NCBI GenBank assembly: GCA_042434945.1
Contig: CP170191.1
Location: forward strand, 124,001 to 188,000
Length of the DNA stretch: 64,000 nt
Reading direction: 5' to 3'
From: Escherichia hormaechei_A
Lineage (GTDB): Bacteria; Pseudomonadota; Gammaproteobacteria; Enterobacterales; Enterobacteriaceae
Below the pieces are notes generated by a model. It ran no database searches. It had not been told where the DNA came from and worked only from the letters and a program-made list of their open reading frames with translations. This document shows, in pieces, positions 54,268 through 64,000 of the stretch. The position numbers and the translations under genes were made by a program. Numbering within the stretch: position 1 is the stretch's first letter; every line of letters begins with the position of its first letter.

Positions 54268-56010
54268 TTAGCTCCTTACCCAGGCTTTGATAGTCGCGAG
54301 GGGGTGTCCGGAAGCACGGGCTGAAGGTGAAATGCGATAGTCACCTACGCTTGCCGGAATGATGAAGGTTTCGGCGTAATGGACGGTAAACGGCTCAAAT
54401 GCACCGGTTGGGCTGTCGACAATTGCTTCGTCGCCCTCTACCAGATTCAGCACGTTCACGCCGCCGCCGGTGTGGTGCAAAACGGGTTCGCTAAACCAGT
54501 GGCGGCGGGTTTCGATAAATTCACGCTCGTGCAGGCCAGTACGCTCTTCACGCCAGCCGTTTCCTTCCGCGACAGGTTCGAACTGATTCACCAGATGCTG
54601 ATGTACCCACTGCGCGTCGCGCTGCCAGTCGATCACCTTTTCACCGTGCTCCAGGTGTACCGGGCGCGGCAGCCCGTCCAGGCCCAGGCGGCCCCAGTCC
54701 CACAGTTTGAAGGTGAAGATATACGGCGTAGCGCTGATCTCCAGCACCATGGTTCCCGCGCCGGAGCAGTGCACCGTCCCAGCCGGGATCAGGAAATGGT
54801 CGTGCTTTTTCGCCGGGATCTGATTAACGAAGCGGTCGTCATCAAACGGTTTTTCACCGCGACCCGCGCGCCTGAGATCGTCCATCATGGCCTCAGGGTC
54901 TGTGCCGGTTTTTGTCCCCAGATAGACGACGGCACCCGGCTCCGCTTCCAGAATGTAATAACTCTCATCCTGGGTATAGTGCATCCCAAACTGCTGCTGG
55001 ATGTACTCGGTAATGGGGTGGACCTGGAAGCTCAGATTCTGGCCACCCATGGTGTCGAGGAAGTCAAAACGGATCGGGAATTCCGCGCCGAAACGTGCGT
55101 GAACTTTCTCGCCCAGCAGAGCACGGGGCTCAAGCAAAACCAGATCCTGAGAGGGGATCTCGATCCGCACTGCGCCAAAACGCAGTAACAGGCTGTTCTC
55201 CTCGGGCACGCAGTCAAAACACCACGCGTAATTGGGTGCAGAGGGATCGAGATCGAATTGCTGTTTCATCCACTGGCCGCCCCAGACGCCAGGATCGAAA
55301 AAGGGCGCCACGCGGAAAGGCTGGGTGGTAGTTTGCTTCAGCCCGGCTCGCAGGGCCTCGCCGCTGACCATCGCGGGCTGGTTCGTCTGGGTTGTATCCA
55401 GTAAAAAATCGGTGCGCCTGAGCAGCGGCGTTTTGTGGCGATCGAAGACGCGCCATTCGACAAAAAAGGCGCGCTTGTAGCGACGAAGCATATCTTCCTG
55501 CTGATTATCTGCGCCCCAGTTCCCAGTCTCACCCCGGCGCATACGCTGCTGGATCTCCCAGCGCGGCAGATCGGCATACACCAGCACATCACCCGGATGG
55601 ACAAGCGTCGCACCGGGACCGTAGATCACAATCAGCCCCCCGGAACACTGGCTCACCCGAACCTGCAAAGCCTCCAGACGCGCGGGATCGAAAAACTCTC
55701 CAAGCTGGTGGCAGGAGAGAACGCCAAAGACGCGATCGTCTGTGAGGTTGCGTGCCAGCATCTCATGAATGGCACACTCATCCCGTCGCGCCTGTTCAGC
55801 ATTGATCGCCAGCGTCGGGCGTAGACGCGGCAGCACGTTCTCTTCAAGCTCGGTCATGCGCACGCCCGGATAGCAGTCAATCACCAGCACCGTGCGGCTG
55901 CGCTGTTGGGTTTTTGACTCAAGAACGCGGGTTATTGCTTCCCAGCCTTGCCAGGCGCTGTCATCAAAACCCTGTATCGCCACCGTGGGGAATTTGTCGT
56001 AGGTTGTCAT
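54268..56010 (-). CDS. Fusion: degenerate kinase-like domain + class I mannose-6-phosphate isomerase-like domain
   Basis: A 580-residue protein, about 190 residues longer than ManA. The amino ~200 residues (TVLVIDCYPGV near 40-50) recall the uridine-kinase-like P-loop fold, but no Walker A GKS/T motif is present, so kinase activity is doubtful. From about residue 225 it follows bacterial class I phosphomannose isomerases: PFFDPGVWGGQ, GGQNLSFQVHP with the zinc Gln/His, DESYYILEAEPGAVVYLG with the zinc Glu, and HFLIPAGTVHCSGAGTMVLEIS with the zinc His. All metal ligands look kept. First gene of the minus-strand PTS operon. Confidence 0.8.
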   Translation of the reverse strand: MTTYDKFPTVAIQGFDDSAWQGWEAITRVLESKTQQRSRTVLVIDCYPGVRMTELEENVLPRLRPTLAINAEQARRDECAIHEMLARNLTDDRVFGVLSCHQLGEFFDPARLEALQVRVSQCSGGLIVIYGPGATLVHPGDVLVYADLPRWEIQQRMRRGETGNWGADNQQEDMLRRYKRAFFVEWRVFDRHKTPLLRRTDFLLDTTQTNQPAMVSGEALRAGLKQTTTQPFRVAPFFDPGVWGGQWMKQQFDLDPSAPNYAWCFDCVPEENSLLLRFGAVRIEIPSQDLVLLEPRALLGEKVHARFGAEFPIRFDFLDTMGGQNLSFQVHPITEYIQQQFGMHYTQDESYYILEAEPGAVVYLGTKTGTDPEAMMDDLRRAGRGEKPFDDDRFVNQIPAKKHDHFLIPAGTVHCSGAGTMVLEISATPYIFTFKLWDWGRLGLDGLPRPVHLEHGEKVIDWQRDAQWVHQHLVNQFEPVAEGNGWREERTGLHEREFIETRRHWFSEPVLHHTGGGVNVLNLVEGDEAIVDSPTGAFEPFTVHYAETFIIPASVGDYRISPSARASGHPLATIKAWVRS

Positions 56011-56035
56011 TGTATCCTCCGTAATCGTTATTTAA

Positions 56036-56175
56036 GGTTATTCGATTAACCGTATTTGAGAAGAGTGGTTAACGCGATTAACCCGCCATAAATGCGAATC
56101 GAATCCAGAACAACAGCGGTAATGTGAAGAGTCTCACAGGGAAAAATGCAAAAAACAGGTTATTCGATTAACCTG
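56036..56175. promoter_or_regulatory. Three LacI-type operators between the PTS operon and its regulator
   Basis: GGTTATTCGATTAACC occurs at 56036-56051 and again at 56158-56173, there extended to the 20-base palindrome CAGGTTATTCGATTAACCTG (56156-56175). A variant, GGTTAACGCGATTAACC, is at 56067-56083. All have the central CG/CGCG of LacI/GalR-family operators. The first and second flank the PTS operon start; the third lies just before the regulator gene, suggesting autoregulation and looping. Confidence 0.85.
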
Positions 56176-56197
56176 TAGTGATGATGAAGGAGACAAC

Positions 56198-57205
56198 ATG
56201 ACGGGAATTACACTGGCCGATGTCGCGAAACGCGCCGGCGTGTCAACGGCGACGGTCTCGATGGTGCTCTGCAACAAAGGCCGCATTTCGCAAAGCACGC
56301 GCGAACGTGTGCTTAAGGCGCTGGATGAATCCGGCTATGTCTATAACCAGACGGCAGCCAATTTACGTAACCGCAGCAGTAACCAGGTCGGGCTGCTCTT
56401 GCACGATATCACCAACCCTTTTTACAGCGAGATGACGGCAGGGCTAAGTCATGAAATGGAGCGCCACGAGCTGATGCTTTTTCTTGCGAATAGCGAGGAA
56501 TCGGCAGAGCGACAGCAAAAATTTGTTGATTCACTGATGCGTAATAACGTCGGCGGTATGGTGCTGTGTGCGGCTCGGGAAACGCCCCAGGCCTTTTTTG
56601 AGGGTCTGAAGCGGCGCAATATTCCGGCTATCATGGTTGTGCGACCGCTGAACGATCCGGATTTTGATTTTGTCGGAACGGATAACTTCTTAGGCACGCA
56701 GATGGCGACGGAGCATCTGCTCAGAATGGGCCATCGGCACATTGCGTTCATTGGAGGGAGCCAGAATTCGGGCTCTCGGGCGCAGCGTATCGGGGGCTTT
56801 ACCAGCAAGCTGCTGGAGTACGGCGTGACGCCGAATCCTGCCTGGATCAGAACCTCTCACGCCAGCCAAAGCGACGGCGCGCGCGTGGCAGAGGCGTTAC
56901 TTCTCGAGCATCCACACATCAGTGCGGCGATTTGCTATCAGGATGTTGTGGCGCTGGGGGTGATGCAAAGCTTACGCAAGATGGGCCGTGAGCCGGGACG
57001 TGATTTTGCGCTGGTCGGTTTCGATGATATTACCGAAGCGGCTCTGGTGCAGCCCGCATTGACCACCGTATCGGTGGCGGCGAAAGAGATTGGTCGTAAG
57101 GCAGGGGAGTTACTTTACAGCCGCATACAGGGCAACGACGAACCCGCCAAACGCATCATTCTGCCGCCTGCGCTGGTGGTGCGGGAATCATGTGGTTTTC
57201 GCTGA
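56198..57205 (+). CDS. LacI/GalR-family repressor of the sugar locus
   Basis: A 335-residue regulator with the LacI HTH and hinge at the start (TLADVAKRAGVSTATVSMVL, residues 5-24; hinge QTAANLRNRSSNQVG) and a periplasmic-binding-protein-like effector domain (LLLHDITNPFYSEM, and the DFALVGFDDI core). Divergent from the PTS operon; three matching operators lie between. The effector is probably a sugar phosphate or sugar taken up by the PTS (inference). Confidence 0.92.
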   Translation: MTGITLADVAKRAGVSTATVSMVLCNKGRISQSTRERVLKALDESGYVYNQTAANLRNRSSNQVGLLLHDITNPFYSEMTAGLSHEMERHELMLFLANSEESAERQQKFVDSLMRNNVGGMVLCAARETPQAFFEGLKRRNIPAIMVVRPLNDPDFDFVGTDNFLGTQMATEHLLRMGHRHIAFIGGSQNSGSRAQRIGGFTSKLLEYGVTPNPAWIRTSHASQSDGARVAEALLLEHPHISAAICYQDVVALGVMQSLRKMGREPGRDFALVGFDDITEAALVQPALTTVSVAAKEIGRKAGELLYSRIQGNDEPAKRIILPPALVVRESCGFR

Positions 57206-57339
57206 CGATCATGTCTTTCACTGATATCCCTCCCTGTTTATCATTAATTTCTAATTATCAGCGTTTTTGGCTGGGCGGCGTAGCGATGCGCTGGTTACTC
57301 TGAAAACGGTCTATGCAAAATTAACAAAAGAGAATAGCT

Positions 57340-58161
57340 ATGCATGATGCAAACATCCGCGTTGCCATCGCGGGAGCCGGGGGGCGTATGGGCCGCCAGT
57401 TGATTCAGGCGGCGCTGGCATTAGAGGGCGTGCAGTTGGGCGCTGCGCTGGAGCGTGAAGGATCTTCTTTACTGGGCAGCGACGCCGGTGAGCTGGCCGG
57501 AGCCGGGAAAACAGGCGTTACCGTGCAAAGCAGCCTCGATGCGGTAAAAGATGATTTTGATGTGTTTATCGATTTTACCCGTCCGGAAGGTACGCTGAAC
57601 CATCTCGCTTTTTGTCGCCAGCATGGCAAAGGGATGGTGATCGGCACTACGGGGTTTGACGAAGCCGGTAAACAAGCAATTCGTGACGCCGCTGCCGATA
57701 TTGCGATTGTCTTTGCTGCCAATTTTAGCGTTGGCGTTAACGTCATGCTTAAGCTGCTGGAGAAAGCAGCCAAAGTGATGGGTGACTACACCGATATCGA
57801 AATTATTGAAGCACATCATAGACATAAAGTTGATGCGCCGTCAGGCACCGCACTGGCAATGGGAGAGGCGATCGCCCACGCCCTTGATAAAGATCTGAAA
57901 GATTGCGCGGTCTACAGTCGTGAAGGCCACACCGGTGAACGTGTGCCTGGCACCATTGGTTTTGCCACCGTGCGTGCAGGTGACATCGTTGGTGAACATA
58001 CCGCGATGTTTGCCGATATTGGCGAGCGTCTGGAGATCACCCATAAGGCGTCCAGCCGTATGACATTTGCTAACGGCGCGGTAAGATCGGCTTTGTGGTT
58101 GAGTGGTAAGGAAAGCGGTCTTTTTGATATGCGAGATGTACTTGATCTCAATAATTTGTAA
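57340..58161 (+). CDS. dapB: 4-hydroxy-tetrahydrodipicolinate reductase DapB
   Basis: DapB makes tetrahydrodipicolinate in lysine/diaminopimelate synthesis. The 273 residues match K-12: NAD(P)H motif AGAGGRMGRQLI (about 11-22) and the active-site HHRHKVDAPSGTA (about 159-171; H159, K163). In K-12 rihC lies upstream; here the LacI gene does, so a junction lies between 57205 and 57340. Confidence 0.98.
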   Translation: MHDANIRVAIAGAGGRMGRQLIQAALALEGVQLGAALEREGSSLLGSDAGELAGAGKTGVTVQSSLDAVKDDFDVFIDFTRPEGTLNHLAFCRQHGKGMVIGTTGFDEAGKQAIRDAAADIAIVFAANFSVGVNVMLKLLEKAAKVMGDYTDIEIIEAHHRHKVDAPSGTALAMGEAIAHALDKDLKDCAVYSREGHTGERVPGTIGFATVRAGDIVGEHTAMFADIGERLEITHKASSRMTFANGAVRSALWLSGKESGLFDMRDVLDLNNL

Positions 58162-58214
58162 CCACAAAATATTTGTTATGGTGCAAAAATAACACATTTA
58201 ATTTATTGATTATA

Positions 58215-58248
58215 AAGGGCTTTAATTTTTGGCCCTTTTATTTTTGGT
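58215..58248 (+). terminator. dapB terminator
   Basis: AAAGGGC-TTTAATTTTTG-GCCCTTTT with a following T-rich tract downstream of dapB. Confidence 0.75.
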
Positions 58249-58616
58249 ATTATGTTTTTAAATTGTCTATAAGTTCCAAAAATTACATGTTTTGTCTTCT
58301 GTTTTTGTTGTTTTAATGTAAATTTTGACCATTTGGTCCACTTTTTTCTGCTCGTTTTTATTTCATGCAATCTTCTTGCTGCGCAAGCGTTTTCCAGAAC
58401 AGGTTAGATGATCTTTTTGTCGCTTAATGCCTGTAAAACATGCATGAGCCACAAAATAATATAAAAAATCCCGCCATTAAGTTGACTTTTAGCGCCCATA
58501 TCTCCAGAATGCCGCCGTTTGCCAGAAATTCGTCGGTAAGCAGATTTGCATTGATTTACGTCATCATTGTGAATTAATATGCAAATAAAGTGAGTGAATA
58601 TTCTCTGGAGGGTGTT
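58249..58616 (+). promoter_or_regulatory. carAB control region with two arginine (ArgR) boxes
   Basis: A 368-base AT-rich region without genes. Two adjacent ARG boxes lie just before carA: ATTGTGAATTAATATGCA (58566-58583) and AGTGAGTGAATATTCTCT (58589-58606), as at E. coli carP2. The region upstream should contain the pyrimidine-controlled P1 promoter and IHF/PepA/PurR sites known in E. coli; I did not place these individually. Confidence 0.75.
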
Positions 58617-59765
58617 TTGATTAAGTCAGCGCTATTGGTTCTGGAAGACGGAACCCAGTTTCACGGTCGGGCCATAGGGGCAACAGGTTCGGCGGTTGGG
58701 GAAGTCGTTTTCAATACTTCAATGACCGGTTATCAAGAAATCCTCACTGATCCTTCCTATTCTCGTCAAATCGTTACTCTTACTTATCCCCATATTGGCA
58801 ATGTCGGCACCAATGACGCCGATGAAGAATCTTCTCAGGTACATGCACAAGGTCTGGTGATTCGCGACCTGCCGCTGATTGCCAGCAACTTCCGTAATAC
58901 CGAAGACCTCTCTTCTTACCTGAAACGCCATAACATCGTGGCGATTGCCGATATCGATACCCGTAAGCTGACGCGTTTACTGCGCGAGAAAGGCGCACAG
59001 AATGGCTGCATTATCGCGGGCGATAACCCGGATGCGGCGCTGGCTTTAGAAAAAGCCCGCGCGTTCCCAGGTCTGAATGGCATGGATCTGGCAAAAGAAG
59101 TGACCACCGCAGAAGCCTATAGCTGGACACAAGGGAGCTGGACGTTGACCGGTGGCCTGCCAGAAGCGAAAAAAGAAGACGAGCTGCCGTTCCACGTCGT
59201 GGCTTATGATTTTGGTGCCAAGCGCAACATCCTGCGGATGCTGGTGGACAGAGGCTGTCGCCTGACCATCGTTCCGGCGCAAACTTCTGCGGAAGATGTG
59301 CTGAAAATGAATCCAGACGGCATCTTCCTCTCCAACGGTCCTGGCGACCCGGCCCCGTGCGATTACGCCATTACCGCCATCCAGAAATTCCTCGAAACCG
59401 ATATTCCGGTATTCGGCATCTGTCTCGGTCATCAGCTGCTGGCGCTGGCGAGCGGTGCGAAGACTGTCAAAATGAAATTTGGTCACCACGGCGGCAACCA
59501 TCCGGTTAAAGATGTGGAGAAAAACGTGGTAATGATCACCGCCCAGAACCACGGTTTTGCGGTGGACGAAGCAACATTACCTGCAAACCTGCGTGTCACG
59601 CATAAATCCCTGTTCGACGGTACGTTACAGGGCATTCATCGCACTGATAAACCGGCGTTCAGCTTCCAGGGTCACCCGGAAGCCAGCCCTGGGCCACACG
59701 ACGCAGCGCCGTTGTTCGACCACTTTATCGAGTTAATTGAGCAGTACCGTAAAACCGCTAAGTAA
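58617..59765 (+). CDS. carA: Carbamoyl-phosphate synthase small subunit CarA
   Basis: CarA is the glutaminase that supplies ammonia to CarB. The 382-residue protein begins at TTG 58617 (after GGAGGG), as known for K-12; the start at 58590 would extend over the ARG box. Class I amidotransferase triad: Cys in [12 protein letters not shown] (C269) and His-x-Glu in [10 protein letters not shown] (H353, E355). Matches K-12. Confidence 0.98.
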
Positions 59766-59782
59766 TCAGGAGTAAAAGAGCC

Positions 59783-63007
<3,225 letters not shown>

Positions 63008-63011
63008 CACA

Positions 63012-63045
63012 TATTGCCCGGTGCCATCCGGTTACCGGGCAATTT
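63012..63045 (+). terminator. carAB terminator
   Basis: ATTGCCCGGT ... ACCGGGCAATTTT forms a clear hairpin with a T run after carB. Confidence 0.85.
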
Positions 63046-63147
63046 TCTCATCTTAAGAACCTTCTGGTTTTTCATCCGCTTTCAGTCAGTTAGCCTAAAA
63101 TAGTTAGGTCGATAACGAAAATTCAACTGAGAGCAGGGGAATACACC

Positions 63148-63381
63148 ATGCAAAATAAACTACTGATCGCTTCCGTTCTGGCTGCCACCGCAATGTTCAC
63201 CGTGGCGGGCTGTTCGTCCAATCAGGCCGTAAAAACCACCGATGGCAAAACGATTGTTACTGACGGGAAACCGCAGGTGGATGACGATACCGGTCTGGTA
63301 TCGTACAAAAACGCCGAAACCGGTCAAACTGAACAGATTAACCGTGACCAGGTTAAATCAATGGGCGAGCTGGATAACTAA
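63148..63381 (+). CDS. YgdI/YgdR-like small lipoprotein (DUF903)
   Basis: A 77-residue protein with a lipoprotein signal peptide: lipobox VAGC with the lipidated cysteine at residue 22. The mature part (TTDGKTIVTDGKPQVDDDTG...INRDQVKSMGEL) has the SH3-like YgdI/YgdR pattern. Outer-membrane location likely, since the residue after Cys is Ser. Function unknown. It has GGGG-type Shine-Dalgarno upstream. Absent from this place in K-12. Confidence 0.85.
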   Translation: MQNKLLIASVLAATAMFTVAGCSSNQAVKTTDGKTIVTDGKPQVDDDTGLVSYKNAETGQTEQINRDQVKSMGELDN

Positions 63382-63414
63382 AAAAAAGCAGTGGCACATG
63401 CCACTGCTTTTTTG
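63380..63414. terminator. Bidirectional terminator before the autotransporter end
   Basis: AAAAAAAGCAGTGGCA-CA-TGCCACTGCTTTTTTT, a strong symmetrical hairpin with A and T runs. Confidence 0.92.
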
Positions 63415-63429
63415 CTTCAGGATGATCGA

Positions 63430-64000
63430 TTACCAGCGATGGTTTAACAAAATATGACCGCCGTAGGCGGCATAGCTGTTTTCACCCCACTCGCCGCTGG
63501 CACGCAGGGAGATCGTCGTGGTTTCGTTCAGGTTGCCGGTTAAGCCCAACTCTAACTGACCACGATCTTCCGGCGTATCGTTGCTGACGGTCTCGTCGTT
63601 GAATGCCAGATCGTTTTGACCAGCACCTTTCAACCAGTTAACCGCAACGTACGGCTGCCAGGCCTTGACGTCCTTCTGCTGGAAGTAGCTTGCTTTAACG
63701 CCGAGACGACCAAAGACGCTGTCATTGTCCAGGGTAGTGACGCGTACGCCGTCGCGATCGGTATGATTTTCCTGATCGAGATAGCTGTAGATCACCTGCG
63801 CCTGCGGCTCGATCTTCCAGGTGCGTTCATTTTCAGACTGGATTATCCACGCGTGGCCGACTTCAACAGACGCGGCGAAACCTTCACTATCGTAGTCTTC
63901 ATCGTTGCGATTGCTGGTGACGTTGCTGTTGTACCAGCTGTAAGCGGCCCAGGTATCAACGTAGCTGCCCAGACGTAATTTCTGATCTTCCTGCCAGGTG
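63430..64000 (-). CDS. Autotransporter outer-membrane beta-barrel domain (3' end, partial)
   Basis: The open frame continues without a stop from 63430 to the window edge, about 189 residues. Alternating strand pattern and family stretches (LRLGSYVDTWAAYSWYN, EGFAASVEVGHAWII, WKIEPQAQVIYSY, WQPYVAVNWLKG, GQLELGLTGNL, ending HILLNHRW) mark the AIDA/pertactin-type translocator barrel. It ends in Trp rather than the more usual Phe. The passenger domain lies beyond the window, so its role (adhesin, protease or other) cannot be told. Confidence 0.88.
   Translation of the reverse strand, partial: TWQEDQKLRLGSYVDTWAAYSWYNSNVTSNRNDEDYDSEGFAASVEVGHAWIIQSENERTWKIEPQAQVIYSYLDQENHTDRDGVRVTTLDNDSVFGRLGVKASYFQQKDVKAWQPYVAVNWLKGAGQNDLAFNDETVSNDTPEDRGQLELGLTGNLNETTTISLRASGEWGENSYAAYGGHILLNHRW

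Noticed and set aside
54379..55188. A 269-codon open frame opposite the fused isomerase gene
   Set aside because: The minus-strand gene has all phosphomannose isomerase ligands; the plus-strand frame shows no family features.
50361..57205. Possible genomic island or prophage ends around the sugar locus
   Set aside because: No integrase, tRNA end, direct repeats or transposase were seen at either edge; homologous replacement between ispH and dapB explains the block better.

Overview
The window is chromosomal DNA of an enterobacterium with the gene order of the Escherichia coli map around its conventional zero point. The stretch AGCTTTTCATTC at 26217, 189 bases before thrL, is where E. coli K-12 numbering begins. 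All gene identities and all comparisons with K-12 rest on reading and on recalled protein families; no search was run. No rRNA, tRNA, CRISPR array, prophage or insertion sequence was seen.

Layout: ytjA end, yjjU, yjjV, yjjW-yjjI and the deoCABD nucleoside-catabolism operon with its DeoR, CRP and CytR sites (1-9000); a small HTH gene, lplA, ytjB, serB-radA-nadR (9000-14760); an extra oxidoreductase/LysR pair (14760-16950); ettA, slt, trpR, yjjX, gpmB, rob, creA, arcA, yjjY, yjtD (16950-26200); thrLABC, yaaX, yaaA, yaaJ, talB, mog (26200-36000); an extra MFS transporter, satP, dnaKJ, nhaAR (36000-43740); rpsT, yaaY, ribF-ileS-lspA-fkpB-ispH (43790-50200); an extra sugar locus (50360-57205) with two cupin sugar-phosphate isomerase-like genes, a mannose-class PTS, a fused mannose-6-phosphate-isomerase-like protein and a LacI regulator; then dapB, carAB, a small lipoprotein and the 3' end of an autotransporter gene (57340-64000).

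The most unusual property is fine-scale mosaicism. Long tracts encode proteins that match K-12 at, or almost at, every residue I can recall and carry E. coli-type REP/BIME repeats (yjjI to nadR, ettA to the first half of creA, arcA to thrC, the amino part of yaaJ to mog, dnaKJ, rpsT to ispH, dapB to carB). They alternate with tracts that are clearly divergent, with GC-rich repeats and a different gene complement resembling an Enterobacter-type relative (yjjU-yjjW, the oxidoreductase/LysR pair, the second half of creA, yaaX, most of yaaJ, the end of mog to satP, nhaAR, the sugar locus, and everything after carB). Several switches lie inside genes. Either the genome is a real recombinant of two enterobacteria, or the contig is a chimaeric assembly. 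One-base indels in ytjA, yjjU, yaaA and the dnaK promoter, mostly in short homopolymers, make the second reading serious.

Compared with K-12, the window lacks yjjJ, creBCD, yaaW, yaaI, hokC/mokC, the IS1 copy near nhaR, rihC and caiF. The best candidate for an under-described system is the 50.4-57.2 kb sugar locus: PTS uptake, three different isomerase-like proteins and a LacI repressor with three near-identical operators in its divergent promoter region.
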